This document shows positions 18,341 to 26,856 of a stretch of DNA of 64,000 nt, piece after piece. Source of the DNA: Streptomyces sp. NBC_00691 (GTDB lineage: Bacteria; Actinomycetota; Actinomycetes; Streptomycetales; Streptomycetaceae); the NCBI RefSeq assembly GCF_036226665.1, contig NZ_CP109007.1:2892501-2956500 (forward strand), given 5' to 3'. Under the pieces are notes generated by a model. That model was not told where the DNA came from. It worked only from the letters and a program-made list of their open reading frames with translations, and did no database searches. The position numbers were made by a program, and so were the translations under genes. Each line of letters opens with the position of its first letter. The stretch's first letter is position 1.

Positions 18341-18361
18341 GCGGGGAACAGTGGTGAGCGG
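18331..18361 (+). repeat. 14-bp direct repeat spanning upstream stop and kinase start
   Basis: ACAGTGGTGAGCGG occurs at 18331-18344 and again at 18348-18361 (period 17). The first copy carries the stop of the coiled-coil gene, the second the GTG-GTG start of the kinase. It looks like a recent tandem duplication of a start-stop overlap. Confidence 0.85.
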
Positions 18362-20909
18362 CGGGGAGACGGGCGTGGGGAGCTGTCAGCGTCCTTCGTG
18401 CGAGGGTTCGTACGAGGACATGGGAGGCGGCGAGCTGTACTGCGACACCTGCGGCCTCGCCCCGGTGGTCGCGGCCGGCGGGCTGATCGGTTCGACGCCC
18501 ACGGGCGTGGCGGTGCCGGGACGAGGCACGGGCGTCGGCTCCGGCGTGGGCGGACCGGACTCCAGCTCCTCGCGGAGCAGTTCGCGGGCGTCCTCACGGG
18601 CCTCGTCGCGCTCCTCGACCTCGCGCCGTTCGGTCTCGGGGCGGCTCTCGCGCTCGCTCTCCGGGGCCTCCACGTCCCGCTCGGTGTCGGTGCGCAGTTC
18701 CGGTACGTCGACGGGCCAGTCCGCGCGCAACCGGCTGGGCGCCGGTCTGGTGTCGATCCCCGAGGTGCCGCGTCCCGACCCGCGGGGTGCGGTCATGGAG
18801 AACCCCGAGGTTCCCGAGCGGAAGCGTTTCTGCTCCCGTTCGGACTGCGGTGCTCCCGTGGGCCGTTCGCGCGGGGAGCGGCCGGGCCGTACGGAGGGCT
18901 TCTGCACCAAGTGCGGGCACCCGTACTCCTTCGTGCCGAAGCTGCGCGGCGGCGACATCGTCCACGGCCAGTACGAGGTCGCGGGCTGTCTCGCGCACGG
19001 CGGCCTGGGCTGGATCTACCTCGCCGTCGACCGGGCCGTCTCCGACCGGTGGGTCGTCCTCAAGGGCCTCCTCGACACCGGCGACCAGGACGCCATGGCC
19101 GCCGCGATCTCCGAGCGCCGCTTCCTCGCCGAGATCGAGCACTCCAACATCGTCCGCATCTACAACTTCGTCGAGCACCTCGACCAGCGGACCGGCTCCC
19201 TGGACGGCTACATCGTCATGGAGTACGTCGGCGGCAAGTCCCTCAAGGAGATCGCCAACGACCGGCGCACCCCGGACGGCCGCCGCGACCCGCTGCCGGT
19301 CGAACAGGCCTGCGCGTACGGGATCGAGGCCCTGGAGGCACTCGGCCATCTGCACAGCCGCAACCTGCTCTACTGCGACTTCAAGGTCGACAACGCCATT
19401 CAGTCCGAGGACCAGCTCAAGCTCATCGACATGGGCGCCGTCCGGCGGATGGACGACGACGAGTCCGCGATCTACGGCACGGTCGGCTACCAGGCGCCGG
19501 AGGTGGCCGAGGTCGGGCCGTCGGTGGCGAGCGACCTGTACACGGTGGCGCGCACCCTCGCGGTGATGACCTTCGACTTCCAGGGCTACACGAACGTCTT
19601 CGTGGACTCGCTGCCCGACCCGGACAACATCGCGGTCTTCCGCACGTACGAGTCGTTCTACCGCTTCCTGGTCCGCGCCACCGACCCGGACCCGGCACGC
19701 CGGTTCGCCTCCGCGCAGGAGATGGCGGAGCAGCTGACGGGTGTGCTGCGGGAGGTCGTGGCGCTCCAGTCGGGGCGGCCGCGGCCCGCGCTGTCGACGC
19801 TGTTCGGCACCGAGGTACGGGTCACGGACACGGCCCTGTTCGCCGAACTGACGGAGGACGTGTCGCAGCTCGGGTCCCGCCGGGGGCGCAAGCAGCCCGC
19901 GCTGCCCGCCGGGACCGCGGCCGGGGTGCCCGCCGGGACGGGGGCCGGGGTCGCGGGCGTCGCTCCTGGGCTCGCGGGGCTGCTCGCCCCGCTCGACACG
20001 CCCGCCACCGCGCTCGCGCTGCCCGTCCCGCGCGTCGACACGGGCGACCCCAACGCCGGCTTCCTCGCCGGTCTCGCCGCCGCCGCGCCCGGCGAACTCC
20101 TCGCCGCGCTGCAGGCGGCGCCCGCGCCCTCCGCCGAGCTGCGGCTGCGGACGCTGCGGGCCGAGCTGGAGCTGGGCGACCTGCCGTCCGCGGTCCGGAC
20201 CCTGGCCGGTCTGGAGGAGCGCGACCCGGACGACTGGCGGGTCGTCTGGTACCGGGGCGTCGCCTCCCTGGTGACCGGCGACCACCAGCACGCGGCGCTC
20301 GCCTTCGACGCGGTCTACGACGCCTTCCCCGGCGAGCCCTCGCCGAAGCTGGCCCTCGGGATCTGTGCCGAGGTACTGGGCCAGCTGGACAACGCCGCCG
20401 AGTACTACCGCCTGGTGTGGGCCACCGACCCGAGCTTCGTCAGCGCGGCCTTCGGACTCGCCCGGGTGCAGCTCGCGGCCGGGGACCGGATCGGAGCCGT
20501 ACAGACGCTGGAGTCCGTGCCGGAGGCCTCGATCCACTACACGGCGGCCCGGGTCGCGACCGTGCGGGCGCGGCTGCGTCGGCGCCCCGCGTGGGAGCCG
20601 CTCGCCGCCGATCTGACGGCGGCCGCCGCGCAGGTCTCGGCACTCCAGGGCTTCGGTCTGGACGCCGTGCGCCGGGAGCAGTTGTCGACGGAGGTCCTCG
20701 GGACCGCCCTCGACTGGGTACTCTCCGGGAGTCCCGGTGCGGAACCGGGCGGCGGCGCGCTGCTGCTCGGGAGTGAACTGGACGAGCGCGGACTGCGCTT
20801 CGGCCTCGAACGCTCGTACCGGGTGCTGGCCCGGCTCGCCCAGCGGGGCGAGGAGAGGATCGAACTGGTGGAGCGGGCCAACCGTTTCCGCCCCCGGACG
20901 TGGGTGTGA
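18354..20909 (+). CDS. pknG: PknG-type serine/threonine protein kinase with zinc ribbons and TPR domain
   Basis: 851-aa soluble kinase. Order: zinc ribbon 1 (C-x4-C then CDTC, about 8-38), a Ser/Arg-rich low-complexity linker (about 69-127), zinc ribbon 2 (CSRSDC...CTKCGH, about 158-190) and the kinase domain (about 200-470). C-terminal TPR-like helices run to the end. Kinase residues: glycine loop AHGGLGWIYLA, K237 in VVLKG, catalytic loop YCDFKVDN with D342, metal site LIDMGA with D359. The rubredoxin-kinase-TPR order is that of mycobacterial PknG, which controls glutamate metabolism through an FHA protein. GTG 18354 is favoured over 18351 by spacing from GGGGA. PP2C, VWA and FHA genes follow on the same strand. 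Confidence 0.88.
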   Translation: MSGGETGVGSCQRPSCEGSYEDMGGGELYCDTCGLAPVVAAGGLIGSTPTGVAVPGRGTGVGSGVGGPDSSSSRSSSRASSRASSRSSTSRRSVSGRLSRSLSGASTSRSVSVRSSGTSTGQSARNRLGAGLVSIPEVPRPDPRGAVMENPEVPERKRFCSRSDCGAPVGRSRGERPGRTEGFCTKCGHPYSFVPKLRGGDIVHGQYEVAGCLAHGGLGWIYLAVDRAVSDRWVVLKGLLDTGDQDAMAAAISERRFLAEIEHSNIVRIYNFVEHLDQRTGSLDGYIVMEYVGGKSLKEIANDRRTPDGRRDPLPVEQACAYGIEALEALGHLHSRNLLYCDFKVDNAIQSEDQLKLIDMGAVRRMDDDESAIYGTVGYQAPEVAEVGPSVASDLYTVARTLAVMTFDFQGYTNVFVDSLPDPDNIAVFRTYESFYRFLVRATDPDPARRFASAQEMAEQLTGVLREVVALQSGRPRPALSTLFGTEVRVTDTALFAELTEDVSQLGSRRGRKQPALPAGTAAGVPAGTGAGVAGVAPGLAGLLAPLDTPATALALPVPRVDTGDPNAGFLAGLAAAAPGELLAALQAAPAPSAELRLRTLRAELELGDLPSAVRTLAGLEERDPDDWRVVWYRGVASLVTGDHQHAALAFDAVYDAFPGEPSPKLALGICAEVLGQLDNAAEYYRLVWATDPSFVSAAFGLARVQLAAGDRIGAVQTLESVPEASIHYTAARVATVRARLRRRPAWEPLAADLTAAAAQVSALQGFGLDAVRREQLSTEVLGTALDWVLSGSPGAEPGGGALLLGSELDERGLRFGLERSYRVLARLAQRGEERIELVERANRFRPRTWV

Positions 20910-20911
20910 GG

Positions 20912-22333
20912 ATGTCCCAGAAGCCGAAGCCGTCGCACGGCCTCACCGTCTGCCCGGACTGCGCGGAGCCGCTGGAGTCGGGTGACCGGTTCTGCGGGGC
21001 GTGCGGTCACGACCTGACGGCCGTGCCGGCCGCCGGGGTCGAGCCGGACCGCCCGACCGTGGCCATCGGCACCCCCGTGGCCTGGCCGGACGCCCCGCCC
21101 CGGGACCCCGGTTCGCTGTCGACCGCCACCCAGCACCCGGGCGACCTCCCGGGCACCGACTCGGGTGGCCACGACCTGCCCACCTTGGCGGTCCGCACGG
21201 ACGGGCCGGTGCCGCCCGGCGCCGACCCCGCCGGGGAGACCACGGCCGGCAGCGGTGACTTCGAGCTGGCCGCGCCGGACCCGCGTGCTGCGGTACGGGT
21301 GGACCCGGCGCAGGCCGCGCCCGCACCCTCCCCCGCTCCGGCGGCGCAGGCTCCGGCCGCGCCCGCTCCGGCGGCGCAGGCTCCTGCACCGAACGCCGCC
21401 GCTCCCGGCTCCGCGCTGTGCGTGGCCTGCCGGGCCGGGCGGGTGGACACCGACGGCTACTGCGAGAACTGCGGGCACGCGCAGCCCCGCGAGCGCGACC
21501 ACATGGAGCGGGAGCTCGACAGCGTCGCCGCCGTCTCCGACCGGGGGCTGCGCCATCACCGCAACGAGGACGCGTTCGCCGTGTCGGCGACCACGCTCCC
21601 GGACGGCTCCCCCGCCACGCTCGCGATCGTCTGCGACGGTGTGTCCTCGGCGACCCGGCCCGACGAGGCGTCCGCCGCGGCCGCCGAGGCGGCCGGTGCC
21701 TCGCTGCTCGCCGCGCTGCCCCGGGGCACGCACCCGCAGCAGGCGATGCACGAGGCGATCGTGGCCGCCGCCGAGGCCGTCAACTCCCTCGCGGAGGAGC
21801 CCGGCCAGGAAGGGGCCGAGCACGACCCCCACCGCCACCGCAACGCCCCCGCCTGCACGATCGTGGGCTCCGTCGTCGCCGACGGCCTGCTCGTCGTCGG
21901 CTGGGTCGGCGACAGCCGGGTCTACTGGGTGCCCGACGACCGGGGCACCCCGGCCGCGCGGCTCACCGAGGACGACTCGTGGGCCGCGCAGATGGTCGCG
22001 ACGGGCCTGATGAACGAGGCGGAGGCGTACGCGGACGAGCGCGCCCACGCGATCACCGGCTGGCTGGGCGCCGACGCGTACGAACTGGAGCCGCACACGG
22101 CCGCGTTCAAGCCCGACCGGTCCGGCGTGGTCGTCGTCTGCACGGACGGACTGTGGAACTACGCGGAGGGCGCCGAGGACATGGCCAGAGTGGTCCCGCC
22201 CGACGCGTCCGACCGGCCGCTGCACAGTGCGCAGGTCCTCGTCGGGCATGCCCTGGACGGCGGAGGCCACGACAACATCACGGTCGCGCTCGTGCCGTTC
22301 ACCGTCGCTCCCCCAGGGGCAGGATCCGCCTGA
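20912..22333 (+). CDS. PP2C-family Ser/Thr phosphatase with two zinc ribbons
   Basis: 473-aa soluble phosphatase, the likely opponent of the upstream kinase. Zinc ribbon 1 is CPDC...CGAC (about 14-36), then an Ala/Pro-rich linker (about 45-165), then zinc ribbon 2, CVAC...CENCGH (about 170-190). The PP2C domain runs about 200-465 with DRGLRHHRNEDAF, IVCDGVSS, GWVGDSRVYW, CTDGLWNYA and GGHDNITVALV, all metal-binding Asp present. ATG 20912 lies 2 bases after the kinase stop; GAGG directly abuts it, so GTG 20906, overlapping the stop as GTGA, is an alternative. Its zinc ribbons resemble those of the kinase and FHA protein, suggesting a shared partner. Confidence 0.85.
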   Translation: MSQKPKPSHGLTVCPDCAEPLESGDRFCGACGHDLTAVPAAGVEPDRPTVAIGTPVAWPDAPPRDPGSLSTATQHPGDLPGTDSGGHDLPTLAVRTDGPVPPGADPAGETTAGSGDFELAAPDPRAAVRVDPAQAAPAPSPAPAAQAPAAPAPAAQAPAPNAAAPGSALCVACRAGRVDTDGYCENCGHAQPRERDHMERELDSVAAVSDRGLRHHRNEDAFAVSATTLPDGSPATLAIVCDGVSSATRPDEASAAAAEAAGASLLAALPRGTHPQQAMHEAIVAAAEAVNSLAEEPGQEGAEHDPHRHRNAPACTIVGSVVADGLLVVGWVGDSRVYWVPDDRGTPAARLTEDDSWAAQMVATGLMNEAEAYADERAHAITGWLGADAYELEPHTAAFKPDRSGVVVVCTDGLWNYAEGAEDMARVVPPDASDRPLHSAQVLVGHALDGGGHDNITVALVPFTVAPPGAGSA

Positions 22334-22394
22334 GCGGTCGCCGATCCCCTGTCCCGCCACCGATTGACCGTTGTTGCCCGAGGAGCCGTAAAGA

Positions 22395-23726
22395 ATGGCG
22401 AACTTCTCCAAGTCGACCGTGCCGCAGTTCTCGGTGGACGTCTACCAGAACGAGTTCCTGCCCGAGGGCGGCCGGGACGTCAGCGCGATCGTCACGGTCA
22501 CGTCGACCGGCGGCGGCACGACCGGCCGGCAGCAGCTCGTCCCCGGGGGCGGCGGCACCGCCGGTGTCGTGATCATGGTCGACTGCTCCGGCTCGATGGA
22601 CTACCCCGCCACCAAGATGCGCGGCGCCCGTGAGGCGACCGCCGCCGCCGTCGACACCCTGCGCGACGGCACGGCCTTCGCCGTCGTCGCCGGTACGCAC
22701 GTGGCGAAGGAGGTCTACCCGGGGAACGGCGGGCTCGCCGTCGCCGACGCCAGGACCCGTGCCGAGGCCAAGGAGTCACTGCGCCGGCTGAGCGCGGGCG
22801 GCGGCACGGCCATCGGCACCTGGCTGCGGCTCGCGGACCGGCTGCTCTCCAGCACCGGGCTCACCATCCGCCACGGCATCCTGCTCACCGACGGCCGCAA
22901 CGAGCACGAGTCGCCGGAGGAGCTGCGGGCCGCGCTCGACGCCTGCGCCGGCCGCTTCACCTGCGACGCGCGGGGGGTGGGCACCGACTGGGAGGTCAAG
23001 GAGGTCACCGGGATCGCCTCGGCGCTCCTCGGCTCCGCCGACATCGTCGCCGACCCGGCCGCCCTCGCCGCCGACTTCACCTCGATGATGGGGCAGGCGA
23101 TGGGCAAGGGCGTGGCGGACGTCGCGCTGCGGCTGTGGACCCCGGTCGGGGTGGAGATCGCCTATGTGAAGCAGGTGGCTCCGACGGTCGAGGACCTGAC
23201 CGGCCGACGAACGGAGGCCGGACCGCGCGCCGGGGACTACCCCACGGGCTCCTGGGGCGACGAGTCCCGCGACTACCACGTGAGCGTGCGGGTCCCGCAG
23301 GCCGCCATCGGCCAGGAGATGCTGGCGGCCCGGGTCTCCCTGATCGCGCCGGACCCGCTGGGCGGCGATCCGAAGCCGCTGTCCCAAGGACTGGTACGGG
23401 CGGTGTGGACCGACGACCTGGCGATGTCCACGTCGATCAACCCCCAGGTCGCCCACTACACGGGCCAGGCGGAGCTCGCGGACGTCATCCAGCAGGGGTT
23501 GGATGCCCGCAAATCGGGCGATCACGACGGCGCGACGGCGAAACTGGGCCGCGCCGTGCAGCTCGCGGCAGCCTCCGGCAACGCGGATACGGCGAAACTG
23601 CTTTCGAAGGTGGTCGACGTCGTCGATGTGGCGACCGGTACTGTGCGTTTGAAGGCGAAGGTCGCGGAAGCGGACGAGATGACACTCGAGACCCGCTCCA
23701 CCAAGACCGTTCGCGTCAAGAGGTAG
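22395..23726 (+). CDS. VWA-domain protein
   Basis: 443-aa soluble protein. A beta-rich N-terminus (1-50) precedes a von Willebrand A domain (about 54-225) with an intact MIDAS start DCSGSM and later GGGTAIGTW and LTDGRN, so metal-dependent protein binding is expected. The C-terminal part (about 240-443) holds a beta domain and short helices rich in Ala/Lys. No signal peptide or membrane segment. It follows PP2C by 61 bases and precedes FHA by 40. VWA proteins of this type appear beside FHA and PP2C genes as assembly or readout modules; the exact role here is unknown. Confidence 0.82.
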   Translation: MANFSKSTVPQFSVDVYQNEFLPEGGRDVSAIVTVTSTGGGTTGRQQLVPGGGGTAGVVIMVDCSGSMDYPATKMRGAREATAAAVDTLRDGTAFAVVAGTHVAKEVYPGNGGLAVADARTRAEAKESLRRLSAGGGTAIGTWLRLADRLLSSTGLTIRHGILLTDGRNEHESPEELRAALDACAGRFTCDARGVGTDWEVKEVTGIASALLGSADIVADPAALAADFTSMMGQAMGKGVADVALRLWTPVGVEIAYVKQVAPTVEDLTGRRTEAGPRAGDYPTGSWGDESRDYHVSVRVPQAAIGQEMLAARVSLIAPDPLGGDPKPLSQGLVRAVWTDDLAMSTSINPQVAHYTGQAELADVIQQGLDARKSGDHDGATAKLGRAVQLAAASGNADTAKLLSKVVDVVDVATGTVRLKAKVAEADEMTLETRSTKTVRVKR

Positions 23727-23766
23727 CCCGGCCACGGGCCGGACGACGAGAGGGGGAAGCACCGAC

Positions 23767-25110
23767 ATGCCGACCTGCCCGAACGGACACCAGTCGGTCT
23801 CCGACGACTGGTGCGAGGTCTGCGGCCATCGCATGGCCGGGGCGGGTGCGCCGACGGGTGCCGTACCGCCGCCTCCCCCGCCGCCGCCCCCCGCGTACGG
23901 ATATCCGGGCCCCGGTGGCCCCGGTGGCTACGACGCACCCGGTGCTCCCGGCGGCTTCGGCCCCGGTGGCGACCCGAACGCCACGGCCCAGGCGGAGCTC
24001 TGCCCGCAGTGCCGGACGCCGCGCGAGCACATGGCGCCGTTCTGCGAGGAGTGCCGCTGGAACTTCCTCACCAACACGGCGACCTCGTACACGCCGGTGG
24101 CCCCGCAGAACGTACCGTCCGCGCAACGGCCGGCGGGCCCGCCGCCCGGTCTGAACCTGCCGCCGGGCTTCCAGTCCACGCCGCCGCCCCCGCCGGGACC
24201 GCAGCAGGCTCCGCCGGGCCAGCCGGGTCCACAGGGTCCGCACGGCCAGCAGGGGCCGCCGCCGGGGCACGACCCGTTCGGTTACCAGGGCTCGCGGCCC
24301 TCGCAGGTGAACCGCCCGGCCGAGCCGCTGGGCGGCGACCCCACGCACCACCAGGCCCCGCCGCAGCGCCCGCCGGCGCAGCAGCCGCCCGGCCAGGGCG
24401 GTCAGGGCGACCCCTTCGGTCCGCCCGGCCAGCAGCCCCCCGCGCCGCCCGCCTACCTCCAGGCCCCCTCCGCTCCGGCCCAGGCCCCGGCGCCGCCCGC
24501 GCCGCCGCAGCCGCGCGCGGACGACGACTGGGTGCTCTCGCCGCCGTCGCAGCACCAGGCGCCGCCGCAGCCCCCGCAGCACCAGGGACCTCCGCAGCCT
24601 CCGCAGCACCAGGGTCCCCCGCCGCACATGGCACCCCCGCCGCCGCCACAGCAGCAGCAGTTCCAGGCTCCTCCGCAGCAGCAGTACCAGCCGCCGCGGC
24701 AGCCCCTGTCCTGGACCGCGGTCATCGGTCCGGACCGCGAGTACTTCATGGCGATGATGCAGCGCAGCGGCCCTGAGGCCGGCGGGCTGAACCTGCCCGC
24801 GTACTCGCCGGACAAGCACCTGCCGCTCCAGGGCAACCAGATCTCCATCGGCCGTCGCCGGCACTCCACCGGCGAGTCCCCTGACATCGACCTGGCGGTA
24901 CCGCCGGAGGACCCGGGCGTCTCGCACCAGCACGCCGTGCTCGTGCAGCAGCCCGACGGCTCGTGGGCGGTGGTGGACCAGAACTCCACCAACGGCACCA
25001 CGATCAACGGCGGCGAGGAGCCGATCCAGCCCTACGTCCCCGTCCAGCTCCAGGACGGCGACCGGGTGCACGTCGGCGCCTGGACGACCATCACGATCCG
25101 GGTGGGCTGA
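23767..25110 (+). CDS. FHA-domain protein with zinc ribbons and Pro/Gln-rich linker
   Basis: 447-aa soluble phosphothreonine reader. Zinc ribbon 1 (CPNGH...CEVCGH, residues 4-21), a polyproline and Gly stretch (about 35-70), zinc ribbon 2 (CPQC...CEEC, about 79-98), a long Pro/Gln linker (about 130-315) with repeated PPQPPQHQ, and an FHA domain (about 345-447). The FHA shows SIGRRR, a GVSHQHA His/Ser pair and NSTNGT, the residues that hold phosphothreonine. In mycobacteria the PknG target GarA is an FHA protein; this gene may be a functional counterpart in the same cluster, which is inference. Its last 20 bases overlap the convergent methyltransferase gene. Confidence 0.85.
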   Translation: MPTCPNGHQSVSDDWCEVCGHRMAGAGAPTGAVPPPPPPPPPAYGYPGPGGPGGYDAPGAPGGFGPGGDPNATAQAELCPQCRTPREHMAPFCEECRWNFLTNTATSYTPVAPQNVPSAQRPAGPPPGLNLPPGFQSTPPPPPGPQQAPPGQPGPQGPHGQQGPPPGHDPFGYQGSRPSQVNRPAEPLGGDPTHHQAPPQRPPAQQPPGQGGQGDPFGPPGQQPPAPPAYLQAPSAPAQAPAPPAPPQPRADDDWVLSPPSQHQAPPQPPQHQGPPQPPQHQGPPPHMAPPPPPQQQQFQAPPQQQYQPPRQPLSWTAVIGPDREYFMAMMQRSGPEAGGLNLPAYSPDKHLPLQGNQISIGRRRHSTGESPDIDLAVPPEDPGVSHQHAVLVQQPDGSWAVVDQNSTNGTTINGGEEPIQPYVPVQLQDGDRVHVGAWTTITIRVG

Positions 25111-26065
25111 GTCCCTCCCGGACCAGAGGCCAGGCGTACGGCCCTCCGGGGCCGTCCAGCCACGCCCACTGCCGCTCGCCGCTGACCGTCACACCGAAGC
25201 GCTCCCGCTCCGGCCGCCCCTCGCGCAGCCAGAGCGAGAGCGCTTCGTTCCTGTCCAGGACCTGGTCCACCAGCCCCCAGAAGAAGTGGAAGCGCTCGTC
25301 CCCGGCCGGGCCGTGGCGCGGGACCCGTCCGGCGACGCCCCGCAACGCCACGAAGTACGCCGAGGTCGCGAGGAACCGTCCCTCCGCGTGGGTGGCGTCG
25401 TGCACCCGCAGCAGCAGGAGCCCGGTGGAGAGCGGGGCGAGCACCAGGGCGCCGGGCCTGCACTGGGTGAGCCAGGGGTACGGGACCGCGGGCAGCGCGC
25501 AGGTCGCCACGATCCGGTCGAAGGGGGCCCGCTCCGGGCAGCCCCGGGCACCGTCGGTGGCGATCACGGCGGGCCGGTACCCGGCGGCGGCCAGATGGGT
25601 CCGGGCCGACTCGGCGATCTCCTCGTCCAGGTCGACGGTGGTGACGTGCTCCGCGCCGAGGCGGTGGCAGAGCAGCGCGGCGTGGTAGCCGGTCCCGGCG
25701 CCGATCTCCAGGACGTCGCTCCCCTCGCGGACGTCGAGGGCGTCCAGCATCAGGGCCATCAGGGAGGGCTGGCTGGCGGAGGAGACCAGTTCCCCGTCCC
25801 GTACCCGGGTGGCGATCGCGGTGTCCGCGTAGGCCCCGCTCAGCCAGCGGGCCCGCCGCTCGGGCTCGGGGTCGCCGGACCAGAGCCGCTCGTAGCCGCC
25901 GGCGCCGGGGACGTAGTAGTAGGGCACGAAGAGGTGGCGCGGGACCTCGGCGAAGGCCTGCCGCCAGTGGGCGTCGGCCGGTACGCCCTCGGTCTCGATC
26001 TCCCGCACGAGCGCCCGTCGCGCCCGCGCGCCGGCCTCGGCGAACTCGTCCCGCCGCTCACCCAT
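25091..26065 (-). CDS. PCMT-like SAM-dependent methyltransferase
   Basis: 324-aa cytoplasmic methyltransferase related to protein-L-isoaspartate O-methyltransferase. The N-terminal region contains VPRHLFVP, then SSASQPSLMALML, then the SAM loop VLEIGAGTGYHAALL (about 110-125) and VTTVDLDEE. The C-terminal 110 residues extend past the usual PCMT domain. I chose ATG 26065 (MGERRDEF) with GTGGAGG just upstream; an in-frame ATG at 26134 lacks a site. Similar enzymes modify peptides in some RiPP loci, but no precursor or ATP-grasp gene is here, so repair or another small target is possible. Convergent with the FHA gene, 20-base overlap. Confidence 0.75.
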   Translation of the reverse strand: MGERRDEFAEAGARARRALVREIETEGVPADAHWRQAFAEVPRHLFVPYYYVPGAGGYERLWSGDPEPERRARWLSGAYADTAIATRVRDGELVSSASQPSLMALMLDALDVREGSDVLEIGAGTGYHAALLCHRLGAEHVTTVDLDEEIAESARTHLAAAGYRPAVIATDGARGCPERAPFDRIVATCALPAVPYPWLTQCRPGALVLAPLSTGLLLLRVHDATHAEGRFLATSAYFVALRGVAGRVPRHGPAGDERFHFFWGLVDQVLDRNEALSLWLREGRPERERFGVTVSGERQWAWLDGPGGPYAWPLVREGLSPPGS

Positions 26066-26150
26066 GCCTCCACTGTCCCGCCGCCCGGGGGCCCCGGCGA
26101 GCGGTCCTGGACCCCACGTCCTAGGACCGGGCATCTGAGACGATGGAACG

Positions 26151-26555
26151 GTGAACGAGATTCCCGGGGAAGCAGTGCAGGAGCAGACCTTCTACGAGCA
26201 GGTCGGCGGCGAGGAGACCTTCCGCCGTCTGGTCCGCCGTTTCTACGAGGGCGTCGCGGAGGACCCGCTGCTCCGGCCGATGTACCCCGAGGAGGACTTG
26301 GGCCCGGCCGAGGAGCGTCTCACGCTCTTCCTCATCCAGTACTGGGGCGGCCCCCGCACCTACAGCGACCACCGCGGCCACCCCCGGCTGCGGATGCGCC
26401 ACGCTCCGTTCACCGTGGACCAGGCGGCCCACGACGCGTGGCTCCGGCACATGCGCGCGGCCCTGGACGACCTCGCCCTGGCCCCGGAGTACGAGGCCGA
26501 ACTGTGGCGCTACATGACGTACGCGGCGGCCTCGATGGTGAACACGGCCGGCTGA
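26151..26555 (+). CDS. glbO: group II truncated haemoglobin (trHbO)
   Basis: 134-aa 2-on-2 globin that binds haem; group II members handle O2, NO or peroxide chemistry. FYEQVGGEETFRRLVRRFY carries the B-helix Tyr, YPEEDL is the group II E-region pattern, proximal His is H84 in RMRHAPF, and the conserved G-helix Trp is in AWLRHM. Length is normal. GTG 26151 has only a weak site (GGAACG). Divergent from the methyltransferase gene, with 85 bases between the starts. Confidence 0.9.
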   Translation: MNEIPGEAVQEQTFYEQVGGEETFRRLVRRFYEGVAEDPLLRPMYPEEDLGPAEERLTLFLIQYWGGPRTYSDHRGHPRLRMRHAPFTVDQAAHDAWLRHMRAALDDLALAPEYEAELWRYMTYAAASMVNTAG

Positions 26556-26856
26556 CGGCCGCCCTGGCCCCCGGCCGACGGCCCCCTTCCGCCCGCCCGT
26601 CGGCGCCCCCTCTCCGCCTCCGCGCGGCCCCGTCGGCGCTCCCGTCACCGCCCCCGCTCCCTCCCGTCCCCCTCGCCCCCCCACGGACGGACACATTCCG
26701 GAGCCGGAACCCCGAATAACGGTCACGATCGGATCAAGGTCGGCCCGCAAGCGGTTTCCAGCGGCACATGCACTCTGAAAGCATCCGAGAGAAGTTTCGG
26801 GAGCGTTCGGCACATGTTCGACGTGCGCACCGTGATCAGGGTGGCCAGGGGGATGG
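26556..26856 (+). other. intergenic region with C-rich, G-poor tract and a small palindrome
   Basis: 301 bases with no gene. Bases 26562-26690 are strongly C-rich and G-poor on the + strand, the composition expected of a Rho loading site after glbO. TTCCGG-AG-CCGGAA is a perfect palindrome at 26696-26709. The rest (26710-26856) is more AT-rich and probably carries the promoter of the ABC operon; no clear -35/-10 pair is visible. Confidence 0.5.
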
